DNA of 64,000 bases from SURF-55 sp040755195 (GTDB lineage: Bacteria; Bacillota; Desulfotomaculia; Desulfotomaculales; Ammonificaceae). The stretch spans positions 1 to 64,000 of the forward strand of contig JBFMBL010000005.1 in NCBI GenBank assembly GCA_040755195.1, in the 5' to 3' direction. Shown here one piece after another: positions 52,105 through 62,231 of the stretch (positions within the stretch are counted from its first letter, which is position 1; each line of letters starts with the position of its first letter). Under the pieces are notes generated by a model. It worked only from the letters and a program-made list of their open reading frames with translations. It ran no database searches and was not told the origin of the DNA. Both the position numbers and the translations under genes were made by a program.

Positions 52105-55100
52105 TACAGCCGCCCCCTCTTCTTAATTTCGCGGATGCCCGGGACCTCGACACCTTGGGCTTCCAACCGCCGACGGATCGCCTGCAATTGCTCGTAATAC
52201 TCCCGCTCACGCTGCGCGGCTACCTTTTCGCGGTCAACCGCCATCGGCGATAACCCGGCCAGGCGCCACCAGTCCCGCCCCTCCCGCGGCCGGCCTCCCT
52301 GCGGCGAAAGCAGGTTGATAATACCCCGCAACGGCGGGACCTGCCCGGCCAGGTAGCGCCCAAGTTCCCCAACGTCCTGCCTGGTGTCCGCCGGGACCTG
52401 GTCGTAAAAGACCTGCTGCGGGTAGGCAAATAGCTGCCGGTTTGTGGCCAGTTCCACCGGAATCTTTGCCGCCGGCGTCATCATGCTCATGACGTTTTGC
52501 AGAGTGCCGCTTAGATTACCGCGTACCGAACCCTGTGACAGGTTCAGGAGGTTTATGTCCTGCGGCGGCAGTGACGGGTTAAAGTACGTTTCTGCCTGCC
52601 CCTGCTTACCGATCCGGAGCGGCAACATCTCTTGAAACCAGGGCGGTTGCTGCTCCCACGTCGGCTGATCCTCGCCCGTGGCGGCCGCAAACGCCGCCTG
52701 AATGTCTTCCGCCTTTGCAGCCTTGCCCGGACGCTTTATTAAATACTCGAGCTGCAGGGGGATGTTTTTGCGCTGCCACGTGTAAAAGGGGATGATCCGC
52801 TTCATCACGTTTTTCTCGAAGTCGGTAAGGTCAAAGTAATCGAACAAGAACTTCTTCACCGATACGGCAGCCGCATCCGGATCCCCGGTTTCGTTCAACT
52901 TAGCCAAAAAGTGTGCAATCTTTGCGTTGTCTTCAATACTGATTCCAACCGCTCGGCCCAAACGCGCCGGCGCAAACTCCGCCTTCCACGGCTTCAGCGA
53001 CACACTGCCTTGCCCGATTGCTTCCCTGATCGCCGCATAACCGCGGTGACCGAGCTCCGCCCCAGCGAACGTGGTACCGACCACCCCGCGCTCCTCCATT
53101 ATGCGCCAGAGCGTTTCCCGGTCCAACTGCCCGATCTTTGTGTCTATGATTGCGTTCGGGTCCCGCTGCACCTGTGCGGCCAGCGCATACCACCGGGGGT
53201 CCTTGATGTCCGCAAGCCAGTTGTTCCAGAAGTTACCCGTGGCGTTCCGGATATGGTATCCCGGCCGCACAACCGTGGCTAAGCCACGCCAGACCGACAG
53301 CGCGCCGTCGTAAGCGCGGAGTAAGGCGCGCATGTCTTCGTCACCGAAAAACGTCTGCGACATGCGGTTAAGACTGCTTGCCATATCCCGGGGGAACACC
53401 GCCATGAAAGGGACGTCAAACTCCGGCATGGGCGCGTCCTGCCCCAGTTTAGCTTTTAACTGTTCACGTGTGATCTGTGCGTTCTGGACCTCCAATATGT
53501 CGTTAGAATTTATTTCACGTAAAATAACCTTGCCTGTAGCCGGATCGTGCGCCACACGGTAAGCCCCGAATCCTTCCGGTACCGGCACCCGGCCCAGCAT
53601 GTCCGGCGTCACCGGAACGCCCCACTTAGAAAGCGCCCCCTCTGCGAACAAATAAGCCTGCCGCGCCTGGATCGACCGAACGCCGCGAACGCCGACGGCA
53701 AGGGCCGCGTCCTCAGTGAAGAATTCCTTACCGAGAACGTCGTTTATCTCTTTGACCGTCGCCTTGATTTCCCGCTCGTTGGCGTGCGGGTTAAACAAAA
53801 CTGCTGTCGCCTTTAATCGCTCCTGCGGGTCCCGGCTCGCCAATCCGGCAATCCTCTGTTTCGAAAAACCGAAGTGCTCAGCAAGCTTGCCCAGGTCCTC
53901 CTCGGTCAGCCGGACTTCGGGATTTCTGATATGCGGCGCGTACTGTTCGATGGTCTTCGGCAGCAGTCCGAGTTTGCGCTCGGTGGTCCCGATCGTGCGC
54001 ATCAGCTTGCGCAGGGTTTCAACCACCGGCAGCAGGTGCTCGTCGCCTTTGACGTACTGCTCTAACGCCCGGGTATTCAATTCCTCTAGCTGCCGTTGTA
54101 AAACCTGGTATTCCGGCACGTTGCTTTCCAAGTACCGGCGCGCCTCGTGAATATGCTCGTTGACGTTCAGCGCCTTCCGGGCCCCCTTAGACGCCACATC
54201 AGACCCACCGCCGGCCAACGCCTGAATGAGATCGTTGGCACTCATGCCCAACTCGTCTGCCATTTCGTCGAGGGGCAAACCCTTTTTGCTGCTAACCAGC
54301 CGACGCACATTTTGCGGCACGCTTTCCAGAAACTCGGTAGCGAACGCCTGCCCCTTCTGAATCCGGATTCCACCGCGCTGGCGGATATTGTCGACCAGGT
54401 TAGGCGTGGCGAACAGGGTGTCCCTTTGGTACCGTGCCAAATCGCGCGCCAGGCTTTCCTCCATCTGCCGCGCCTGGGCGGTAAGCCCCTGTAGCCTTTG
54501 CGCGCCTTCCGGCGAAAGTCCCGTTGTGTGACGGAACTGCTCAACATCCTCCAGGATATTAAGGACCTTGCGGCGGTCCTCCGGCCCGATCCCCCCAACC
54601 ACAGTTTCGATACCTTGCAGGTACCTGCCGGTCTCTTGCTGAGCGATCCCGCGCCGGCGGGCGTGTTCGGCCAAAATCTCCCGCGCCATCCGCACCGGGT
54701 TATTTACGTCGATTGCTTTTGTCTCCGGTACCAGGACCTTCCCAACCTTGGCTTTCTTCTGCGCCGCGGCCAACTTCTGCCGCATGGACCTGGTCACGCG
54801 CTCCAAGTCCTCCGCACTTTTCACCGCGCCGGAGCCAAGCATAGCGGCATAATCCGCCGCGATTTTGCTGACCACTTCCTCGGGCAAGTCGGACTCAACC
54901 GCACCCTTCCGGAGTGCGGCCAACTCGTTGGCGTGAGCAGTAACAGCCGCCGCCATCTTCTTCGTTGCCGCCTCGGCTGCCTTCTTGGTCGAGAACAGCC
55001 GTCCCAGCGCCTCACCCAGCCCGGCGACGGCTTCGCCGGGCGCACTCTTCGCCAGCGCCTGCGCCGGACCGGTGCCGGCCAGTGCCTTGAACGGCGCGGT

Positions 55101-55775
55101 CAGAGTAGCGCCGGGAATCACCGTCTGCCCGGCGATCTTCAGTCCGCCCAGGTCCGGCGGTTTTCTCGCCGCTTCACGCGACGCCCGGGCACGGTTCATC
55201 ATTGCTTTAGCGGAAACCTGCTTAATATTCGTCCCTTCGGCAAGGCCGAGGTCTTTTAGGACCGGATGGGTCGCTTCGCTGATTATCGGGACCGGCCCTT
55301 CGCGGGAGATAGTCCTTAGCACATCGGAAAGTTTAGACTGCTTGCCGAGAGACTTCCCGGCCTGTACCGCCCGCTCGACCAGCCGCGCCTTTTCGCCGGC
55401 TTCGACGCCCAATTTCCCGAACTTGGCCGCGCCCTTTACCGCCGGACCGGCGGTACCGAAAGATACCAGGTTCAGAGGGTCAAGGAGCGCATCCAGCGTG
55501 AAACCGATAGTCGCGGCCGGACCGCCGCCCCACCCGATATCCCGGAGGATGCTGGAGAAATGCGTCTTTTGTTTGACACCCTGGACCGGGCCGATGCCTT
55601 TTACCGTCCCTGCCACGGCCTCGCCGGGCGCGGCCAGCACGTCAAGGACACGTGTCAGCAACCCCGGCGACTGTTTCTTTGGCGCAGGCACATCAGCCCC
55701 GACGAAACTCAGCCGTTTTTGCAGGTTCGGTATGCGATTGTCCGTCCCCGCGCTGCTGTTGTAATGTATCCCCAT
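52101..55775 (-). CDS. very large phage virion-associated (ejection/internal) protein
   Basis: A 1224-aa protein (ATG 55775 after GAGAGGT). It is largely alpha-helical and Ala/Lys/Arg rich, with several amphipathic stretches. The C-terminal third contains KRIIPFYTWQRKNIPLQLEYL, a pattern recurring in large polyvalent or internal virion proteins of podoviruses that are ejected with DNA. No lysozyme or protease motif was seen. The position just before the lysis genes fits an ejection-type protein. Function is inferred. Confidence 0.6.
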   Translation of the reverse strand: MGIHYNSSAGTDNRIPNLQKRLSFVGADVPAPKKQSPGLLTRVLDVLAAPGEAVAGTVKGIGPVQGVKQKTHFSSILRDIGWGGGPAATIGFTLDALLDPLNLVSFGTAGPAVKGAAKFGKLGVEAGEKARLVERAVQAGKSLGKQSKLSDVLRTISREGPVPIISEATHPVLKDLGLAEGTNIKQVSAKAMMNRARASREAARKPPDLGGLKIAGQTVIPGATLTAPFKALAGTGPAQALAKSAPGEAVAGLGEALGRLFSTKKAAEAATKKMAAAVTAHANELAALRKGAVESDLPEEVVSKIAADYAAMLGSGAVKSAEDLERVTRSMRQKLAAAQKKAKVGKVLVPETKAIDVNNPVRMAREILAEHARRRGIAQQETGRYLQGIETVVGGIGPEDRRKVLNILEDVEQFRHTTGLSPEGAQRLQGLTAQARQMEESLARDLARYQRDTLFATPNLVDNIRQRGGIRIQKGQAFATEFLESVPQNVRRLVSSKKGLPLDEMADELGMSANDLIQALAGGGSDVASKGARKALNVNEHIHEARRYLESNVPEYQVLQRQLEELNTRALEQYVKGDEHLLPVVETLRKLMRTIGTTERKLGLLPKTIEQYAPHIRNPEVRLTEEDLGKLAEHFGFSKQRIAGLASRDPQERLKATAVLFNPHANEREIKATVKEINDVLGKEFFTEDAALAVGVRGVRSIQARQAYLFAEGALSKWGVPVTPDMLGRVPVPEGFGAYRVAHDPATGKVILREINSNDILEVQNAQITREQLKAKLGQDAPMPEFDVPFMAVFPRDMASSLNRMSQTFFGDEDMRALLRAYDGALSVWRGLATVVRPGYHIRNATGNFWNNWLADIKDPRWYALAAQVQRDPNAIIDTKIGQLDRETLWRIMEERGVVGTTFAGAELGHRGYAAIREAIGQGSVSLKPWKAEFAPARLGRAVGISIEDNAKIAHFLAKLNETGDPDAAAVSVKKFLFDYFDLTDFEKNVMKRIIPFYTWQRKNIPLQLEYLIKRPGKAAKAEDIQAAFAAATGEDQPTWEQQPPWFQEMLPLRIGKQGQAETYFNPSLPPQDINLLNLSQGSVRGNLSGTLQNVMSMMTPAAKIPVELATNRQLFAYPQQVFYDQVPADTRQDVGELGRYLAGQVPPLRGIINLLSPQGGRPREGRDWWRLAGLSPMAVDREKVAAQREREYYEQLQAIRRRLEAQGVEVPGIREIKKRGRLY

Positions 55776-55779
55776 GATT

Positions 55780-57465
55780 TTACCTCTCAAAAGGTAAGGG
55801 TATACTGCTTAGGTTGCCGCCCGGGCCAAACACCGAACCGCTTACGGACCCGCCCCCGGTTTGTCCGAATAATGCCTGCAACCAGTCGCTAAGCCCCCCG
55901 CCCGATCCCGGAGAACCAGCCGGATGCATTGCATTCCAGACTTCGTTTACAACGTCTTTTAGTGCGCGGGCTTCGCTTTCAGTGTAAAGCCCCGCCCGGA
56001 GATCGTTCTCTATTTGGTGGAACGCACTCGAATGAGTCAACTTGCCGCTTTCGAGGTCAGCGATAAGCCCCGCTTTGTCCTCCGCCAGTGCTTGCGCCCG
56101 CTCACTCTCTTCCTTCGCCAGGTTCTTGCCGATCTGGTACTGCTGCCAGGCGGTCAACCCGCCCCGGCTGCCACCGCGCCCGCCCGCCAGGCGCGCCCGG
56201 ATGGACGCCTCCTGGTACGGCGTCATGCCCGCCTCGTAGGGCAGGCGCGCGTTCGCCGTCGCGTACTCGTAAGGCAGCATCTCCGCAGGCGTCGCGCCCA
56301 TCGTCCACGGCAGAAGCATCTTTTCCCAGTTAAACGCCAGATCCATCAGGTTTTTTGCCGCATCCGCCGCACTTTTCCGCCGTTCGTTCTCGGCTTCGAT
56401 CGCTGCTTTACTAAGGTCGGAAATTCTGTTGCGTTCGTTTTGCCAGGCCGTCATCTGCTGCTGCCACTGCTGCATAGCCAGGTTTGCCCGGTCCCGCTGC
56501 ACTTGGTAGAGGTCGATAGCGATTTGCTGCGCTCGTGCTTGGTCATTTGCTCGTATAGCTTCAGCCAACTGTGCCTTCTTCGCCGCCGCTTCGAGGTTCA
56601 ACTGTTCGATGCTCTGCGCTTGCTCCTGGGTCAGCCCCATCTCTCCGCCTTCCCGGAGGCCTCCGAAGAGCTGGCCCTTCATGTTCAGTTCCAGCGGCAG
56701 ACGTTCGCGCCGTTTCGCTATCGCCTGCATAATGGACATCCGGGAAAGCGCCGTCTGCGGGTCGATCTCACCAGCCGCCCGGCGCATGGCCTCCTCGTAA
56801 GACATACCCTGTATATCCGGGTACTGAAGGTCAAACTGCGGCATCTCCGGCTGCGGCGGCATCTCGAAGTTCATCATTTGTTCCGGCGTCTGCTGCTTGC
56901 CCATCCCCAGGATCGTACCGAGGTAGTTAAGGTACTCCGGCCTTGTGTATGCCTTGCCGCCATAGATGCCCGTGAAAGGCATAGAGATGTTGCCGTACTC
57001 GGTCTTAAAATACGGCGTCTTTGTCGCTTCGTCCCAGCCGAGAAGATTCCCGTACCCCTGCTTCTCAGCCCACTCGCGGATACCCACAGTGCCGGCCGCC
57101 GGGAAATACTGCGGGTTGGCTTTCTGGAAGGCCGCCGCCTGCGCCGCGTTGGTAAGGCTCTGCCCCGTGCGCTGTTTCTCCAAGATTGCCGCCGCGTACT
57201 TCGCCGGGTCCCCGCCGAAGGCGTTTTTAATGATATCCTGGTACGTCACCGGACGCGGGGCCGCCGGAGCGCTATACCCCCCCCCTCCGCCGGAATAGGC
57301 ACCGGGAGATATCGCGTTAAAACTTTGCAAAAAATTCTGGCTCAAACCGCTCCCGCCTTGCGCAGCCTGCGCCGCCTGGTGCGCCGCCTGGTCCGACGCG
57401 CCGGCGTTTAAGGCATTTGCATAGGCCAGAGCGTACCCGGAAAGACCCTGTGTGTTTACCGCCAT
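55780..57465 (-). CDS. phage structural protein, unknown type
   Basis: A 561-aa protein. It has a low-complexity N-terminus (AYANALNAGASDQAAHQAAQAAQGG), a Gly/Tyr/Pro-rich patch, a central helical region with long Gln-rich coils (QIAIDLYQVQRDRANLAMQQWQQQ) and a Gly-rich end (GGRGGSRGG, GSPGSGGG). It ends 5 bp before the ejection-like gene. I do not recognise the family; an internal virion or tail component is likely from its position. Confidence 0.5.
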   Translation of the reverse strand: MAVNTQGLSGYALAYANALNAGASDQAAHQAAQAAQGGSGLSQNFLQSFNAISPGAYSGGGGGYSAPAAPRPVTYQDIIKNAFGGDPAKYAAAILEKQRTGQSLTNAAQAAAFQKANPQYFPAAGTVGIREWAEKQGYGNLLGWDEATKTPYFKTEYGNISMPFTGIYGGKAYTRPEYLNYLGTILGMGKQQTPEQMMNFEMPPQPEMPQFDLQYPDIQGMSYEEAMRRAAGEIDPQTALSRMSIMQAIAKRRERLPLELNMKGQLFGGLREGGEMGLTQEQAQSIEQLNLEAAAKKAQLAEAIRANDQARAQQIAIDLYQVQRDRANLAMQQWQQQMTAWQNERNRISDLSKAAIEAENERRKSAADAAKNLMDLAFNWEKMLLPWTMGATPAEMLPYEYATANARLPYEAGMTPYQEASIRARLAGGRGGSRGGLTAWQQYQIGKNLAKEESERAQALAEDKAGLIADLESGKLTHSSAFHQIENDLRAGLYTESEARALKDVVNEVWNAMHPAGSPGSGGGLSDWLQALFGQTGGGSVSGSVFGPGGNLSSIPLPFER

Positions 57466-57478
57466 TTAACCCACCTCC

Positions 57479-60400
57479 CTAAGCTTTTACCCCTAAGTCC
57501 TCAAACTCCGTCGTGATAGACCGCAAACTTACCGGGTTCGTACTGTCATCAACAACACGGTATCCCAACGTTATCCCCGGCGGCAACGGTATCGGGAATT
57601 TCCGCGAAGGCTTGGTATTATCGCCGGGCCGCCTTTCACCGCTAAACCCGGCCGCTATCGTCCCGATGTTGACCGTTGCCTCCCGGTCGTCCACCTTCGG
57701 CTTGACCTGCAAACTCGTAGTAACGCTGTCATTTGACACCCGCAGCCGGAACCGCTGAAACCGGCATTTGCCCTGATCACCCGCCGGCATCAGATACGGC
57801 AGGTCAAGGATCATCTTGATATTTGCCCCGTCGTCATTCGTCCCGGTCAGCATCCGGTACACCTTGCCTTCCGTCGGGCTGCCGCAATAAAGTTTGTTGT
57901 TTGCTACAGCGAAGCAGGCCGCCGGGATCGTCCACGGCCCTATCCACTGTTTGCTCCGATGGTCGTAAAGAAAAATGATATTGTTCGCACTTGGCGGCGT
58001 CAGTCCCGATTCCATGTACGAAAAAGCTATCATAAACCGGCTATTATAGAAGACCGCCGCCATCTGGCTGCGAAGGACTGTACTGTCGAAATACGGCTGC
58101 ACGTTGCGACTCAGCGGTACCGCCTCAAGGCTCTGCTCTTGCAGGCCGGGCAGCAAAAACCTTACGCCTGTCCGCGTCGGGAAAACCATTATCTGCCGCA
58201 GTTCCGGGTCGGTGCAGAGTGCTATCGCCTCGTGCGCCAGCGCCCCGCCTTTGTCGATATACTTGATAATCGTGGTGTCCAGCGTCGGATCGCTGTCGAA
58301 GATAAACCCGCTACCTGTCGTTATCGGCGCCACAAAGTCCTCGCCCATGATCACCAGTGCGTTGTTGAACGCCGCTATCCCCGTGATATTGCCGGAAAAC
58401 TGCTTGTAAAACCGCTTCCCGGAGATGTTCGGGACGTGCTCCGGGTCTCCGACTAAAGAGTACCAGAGCTGGTTCTTGCTTGCATTGCTGACGTAAAACA
58501 TGTAATTCATAAACTCGAAAACGATGTCCGCATTTGGCGGTACGTTGTAGTAGTCTTTCATCGCGTCGGTCAGACTGCCGTCGGCGGTATTGTCAGCGTA
58601 AGCCGTTGTGGTATTGTCCGCGATTTCGGTAATGTAGTAGTAAACACTACCCCCAGCTTTCGTGCGGTAAAGCTTACGCTTCGCCGTCCCGGCCGGGCCG
58701 GTTGGGATCGTCCAGTTAATCTGCTGCGCCGAGACAGTCACAGCGCCAGAGGCCACCGAAGGGTTGGACTCTACGCCGTCCGTATTCACAAACGTTACCT
58801 TACCGTAGTAAGTGCCCGTCAGTCCCCCTGCCGCGCCTACGGCCAGCGCGGGCGCCGTGGCCGGCGGATCAACCCCCGCCTGGCGGATGGTAGTGCCGTC
58901 GTAGACCAGCGGGCGCCCGCCGAAAGCGACGTAAACTTTATTCTGGTAGGTTACGAACCTCACCCGCGTCCCGGTCGGCAACCCGGTGTAAATCGAAATA
59001 GGCGCGCTGAACTCGATGCTGTATGTGTAGGTGTACTTGTCCACGTACAGATTAACCAAATCCGTGCCGCTGAGTTTGAATTTAAATTTAATATATCGAG
59101 CAAGCGGTAGCCCGCCGCCTGCTGGTATTACCGTCCAAGCCCCGTAGTTGACCCCGTCATTACTTGAACTATACTCGCCCGTGATGCTATTGCCCACCGG
59201 GATATTGGACGTAATCGCAATCGAAGCACCGTCAGGCGTCATACCCACGTCCACCGCAGGCATGATCCATGCGCCTTTGCGCGATGAAGGCAAGGCAATG
59301 GAAAATGCTGCGAACGTATTAAAAAGTATCGAATATACCTCCCAGCCCGGACTCACCGCGTTTGTGCAGATGCTATTGAAAAACGACAGATTAAGTGTCA
59401 CGCTTTCAGCCGCAGCCACAACTGCATCGTAAAGGTGTATAACGTCAATTGCTCCGTTACACTCGTACCCTGCCGATGATTCGCACCCCACCCAAACCTT
59501 CTTCGCATCAGTTATTGCAACAGAATTGGCAAGCGTAAATTCTTCGGCATTGCCGCCGTTGATACTCACCCAGAGTTTCATCACCCCCGCCGCCTGATCG
59601 TCTAACCAAGCAACAAAAACCGTGTCCCCGGCGTTAAAGCTCTTCAGCGAGGAGTACAGAGTGTATGAGGTGGTCCCGTCGTTTTTGACAAACCGGAATG
59701 TATCACCCTTATAGACAGGTGCGCCGCCCGGCGGCGTCCAAGCACTGCGCCACGCGATTTTGTATCTTTCGGCACCGGCGGTAGTTGTGACCTGTGCCAA
59801 CGTAACATAGCTGTTGGTGGGATAATTGTGCGCACGATCTGGCCGCCAGATGACGTAACCGCCCCATTTATTCGGCAGCACGTTGTCGAGTAGGTAGTTT
59901 AAACTTTCTGCGGCTCTCTGGGCTTGCGTGGTATCGTCAGCCGCGCCGATAAATGACGTAACACCGTAATCCTTCTCATCCTGTACATCGTCAACGTAGA
60001 ATGTACAATTCGGCGTGTCTGTAGCAAACGCCCGCACCCAGAGCGTCGCAGCCGTGCTTGGAATCTGAACACTTATCTCTTCAAAGCGGACGAAGCCTTG
60101 CGTAGTAGCCGTCAACTGTATCCCGGAGGTGTCGAGAACAACAACGCCTCCGGCATCCTTGGCGAGCAGGTCAAGGTGTATTGTACCGGCAGTATACGCT
60201 GAAACATTGATGTACCCCGAAATACTGACATAATCGCCCGCCGTCCAGCCGGTAAGTTGTTGGTTTACGCCAATACCCTCGGTCCCCGCTGCAATAATCT
60301 TCACAGAACTGCCACCGGAACGCTTAACTGTTGCGTCTTTTGCGATTGATTCACCTACACCCGGCGTCGCGTTGTACTTCCACGGGGAAGCAGCGTCGTT

Positions 60401-61822
60401 AATCGCCGTGGCTGAATCAAAAGAGGCGTCTTTGACTATGTTCTGTGTAGCCTTCTCTATCTGCACCGCGTAGCCGGTCCTTCTGTACCCTGCGCCGGAG
60501 GCCGAACCAACCCCGGCCGCAGAGCCAGAACCAACAGAAGTTTTCACCGCACCGCCGGAGGCCGAACCAACCCCGGCCGCAGAGCCAGAACCAACGGAAG
60601 TTTTCACCGCGCCGCCGGAGGCCGAACCAACACCTGCCGCCGTGCCCCAGCCGTCCACATACCCGCCGAAAGCAAGGTAAAGCATCTCGGTCGCAACCGC
60701 ATCGTTGGTCGTCCAACTCAGGGTGAAACCGTCGGCGTCCAAACTCGTCAAATCGGCTTCAGCGTCAATAGACGGAGTATTGTTGTTAACCTTGACAAAG
60801 ACCTTGCTCGTTTTGTCTATACCGTCCGCACTCGAAGTGGCCAAAACGTCCGTGTCTTGGAAAGCCGAACAGCCTTCCGTCGTGCCGTCTGACGCGCCGA
60901 TACCGAATCTGGCGTTAGCTACGATACCGGCAGCGGTAATGTTCTGGAAACTGGCCAGAAGAACGGCGCGTGTTTTAAAGCCGACACCGGTAATCGCCTG
61001 ACTTGCCGGTGCTGTGCCGGTAGATTTGTTGAACACACCAGCTTTAGCGAACACGCCTTTTAAACATAAACACCATACAGAAAGCGATACTGTGGCTACC
61101 GCTGTATAGTTTAAAGTAAACCCATCGGCGTCAAAAGAAACCAATGAAGCCTGAAGGCGTGTAAAAAGATCAGTACCTTCAAAAACACAAGCATTCGTCA
61201 ACTGAGCACGCTTGGACCTCGTATTTGAAGCGCCAGATATGGCATAAACACGAGTTGCCCACTGCGCCGTACTGCTACTTGCCGCGCCCAATCCAAACGA
61301 CAACTTGTCTGCACCCGTCGTAGCTGGTAGCGTCAAAATTACGTCCGGCTGGAACCCAACACCAGTAACACTTATGTTTCCTGTAACTGTCGGCGTATTG
61401 TGTGTGATAACCTTAGCCGAAACATCCGTCCCGCCGATAGCGATGAAGTGAATTACATAGGCAACAGCGTCATTGGTAGTCCAGTTCAGCACGAAATTAG
61501 TAGCATCCCAGGACGCAAGGCTACACCGGGCAACAACAACATCCCCCGGATTAACAATCGTAAGAACGGCTGTGGAAGAAATAGCACCGCCATAATTTCC
61601 GTAGAGATCGTTGTCCAGCGACGCAACGGCAACAGACCGGCTATTAACTCCGTCGCTAAACCCCTGACCGAACATAAAACTGCCAGAAAACAGCTCATCC
61701 GTCTTACCGTTCGTCCAGAGAATGAGTGCCTTCGGCGTCTGCCCCAGACCGTGCGCAACCGTCTGTGAAACCGGAGCCGTACCGGTAGATTTCAGGAAGC
61801 TACCAACCTTAAAGACCGCCAA
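57479..61822 (-). CDS. large phage tail/nozzle-fibre protein
   Basis: A 1447-aa modular protein. About 1-395 are three related ~130-residue beta modules, each opening near KSTGTAP and ending near FVLNWTTNDAVA. A Gly/Ala/Ser linker encoded by 60-bp repeats follows (about 395-450). Residues ~460-810 look like carbohydrate-binding/LamG modules. The last ~500 residues resemble a podovirus tail nozzle/stabilisation beta-propeller (VYVAFGGRPLVYDGTTIRQAG, NNALVIMGEDFVAPITTG, IAFSYMESG). It probably combines host-binding and nozzle functions. Confidence 0.6.
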   Translation of the reverse strand: MAVFKVGSFLKSTGTAPVSQTVAHGLGQTPKALILWTNGKTDELFSGSFMFGQGFSDGVNSRSVAVASLDNDLYGNYGGAISSTAVLTIVNPGDVVVARCSLASWDATNFVLNWTTNDAVAYVIHFIAIGGTDVSAKVITHNTPTVTGNISVTGVGFQPDVILTLPATTGADKLSFGLGAASSSTAQWATRVYAISGASNTRSKRAQLTNACVFEGTDLFTRLQASLVSFDADGFTLNYTAVATVSLSVWCLCLKGVFAKAGVFNKSTGTAPASQAITGVGFKTRAVLLASFQNITAAGIVANARFGIGASDGTTEGCSAFQDTDVLATSSADGIDKTSKVFVKVNNNTPSIDAEADLTSLDADGFTLSWTTNDAVATEMLYLAFGGYVDGWGTAAGVGSASGGAVKTSVGSGSAAGVGSASGGAVKTSVGSGSAAGVGSASGAGYRRTGYAVQIEKATQNIVKDASFDSATAINDAASPWKYNATPGVGESIAKDATVKRSGGSSVKIIAAGTEGIGVNQQLTGWTAGDYVSISGYINVSAYTAGTIHLDLLAKDAGGVVVLDTSGIQLTATTQGFVRFEEISVQIPSTAATLWVRAFATDTPNCTFYVDDVQDEKDYGVTSFIGAADDTTQAQRAAESLNYLLDNVLPNKWGGYVIWRPDRAHNYPTNSYVTLAQVTTTAGAERYKIAWRSAWTPPGGAPVYKGDTFRFVKNDGTTSYTLYSSLKSFNAGDTVFVAWLDDQAAGVMKLWVSINGGNAEEFTLANSVAITDAKKVWVGCESSAGYECNGAIDVIHLYDAVVAAAESVTLNLSFFNSICTNAVSPGWEVYSILFNTFAAFSIALPSSRKGAWIMPAVDVGMTPDGASIAITSNIPVGNSITGEYSSSNDGVNYGAWTVIPAGGGLPLARYIKFKFKLSGTDLVNLYVDKYTYTYSIEFSAPISIYTGLPTGTRVRFVTYQNKVYVAFGGRPLVYDGTTIRQAGVDPPATAPALAVGAAGGLTGTYYGKVTFVNTDGVESNPSVASGAVTVSAQQINWTIPTGPAGTAKRKLYRTKAGGSVYYYITEIADNTTTAYADNTADGSLTDAMKDYYNVPPNADIVFEFMNYMFYVSNASKNQLWYSLVGDPEHVPNISGKRFYKQFSGNITGIAAFNNALVIMGEDFVAPITTGSGFIFDSDPTLDTTIIKYIDKGGALAHEAIALCTDPELRQIMVFPTRTGVRFLLPGLQEQSLEAVPLSRNVQPYFDSTVLRSQMAAVFYNSRFMIAFSYMESGLTPPSANNIIFLYDHRSKQWIGPWTIPAACFAVANNKLYCGSPTEGKVYRMLTGTNDDGANIKMILDLPYLMPAGDQGKCRFQRFRLRVSNDSVTTSLQVKPKVDDREATVNIGTIAAGFSGERRPGDNTKPSRKFPIPLPPGITLGYRVVDDSTNPVSLRSITTEFEDLGVKA
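60494..60645. repeat. 60-bp tandem repeat inside the tail gene
   Basis: Two full copies (60494-60553, 60554-60613), differing by two bases, and a partial third copy. They encode Gly/Ser/Ala/Val-rich linkers of 20 residues (SGGAVKTSVGSGSAAGVGSA). Copy number could vary by slippage and so change fibre length. Confidence 0.85.
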
Positions 61823-61835
61823 AGTACGTCAACTC

Positions 61836-62231
61836 CTACGCCAAGCTGCAAGATAACTGCCCCGCTGGTATTTTGTACGTGTCTCCTGTATAAATCGGCT
61901 TCGCGACAGCAAACGGCCCGTACCAGAGCAGATTGCCACCCGTCGCGGCGTCCCGGATGCCGAAATGCGAAATCGTACCCCAGTTAGCCGTCGCCGTCGG
62001 GAAAACAACGTCGGCACTGTTCGTCGCCACGCCGTCTACCGGCGCGTTGAACGTTATTGCCTGACGCGCATACCCCCCGCCGACAACCTCAGTTCCGGTG
62101 TCGGCGTCCGTAGGGTCCGAAGTATAAAGAGCCACATAAACCGTTACTGGCGAGCTTAAAGCCACGTTTCGCAATACATGATTTATAAGCGCATTTTCCA
62201 CGTAGTTACTCAATTGAGACATTAGACCCAA
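61836..62231 (-). CDS. phage tail fibre protein
   Basis: A 131-aa protein: SNYVENALINHVLRNVALSSPVTVYVALYTSDPTDADTGTEV, GGGYARQAITFNAP, ATANWGTISHFGIRDAATGGNLLWYGPF, YTGDTYKIPAG, a well-known small phage tail-fibre family. It overlaps the nozzle-like gene by 10 nt. Confidence 0.8.
   Translation of the reverse strand: MGLMSQLSNYVENALINHVLRNVALSSPVTVYVALYTSDPTDADTGTEVVGGGYARQAITFNAPVDGVATNSADVVFPTATANWGTISHFGIRDAATGGNLLWYGPFAVAKPIYTGDTYKIPAGQLSCSLA

Noticed and set aside
56014..57411. 465-aa open frame on the + strand in the prophage
   Set aside because: Mirror of the GC-biased codons of the phage structural gene on the other strand; Arg/Leu-rich without domain or ribosome site.
60494..60645. 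CRISPR-like direct repeats
   Set aside because: Contiguous 60-bp units without spacers, in frame within a tail protein; an ordinary coding tandem repeat.
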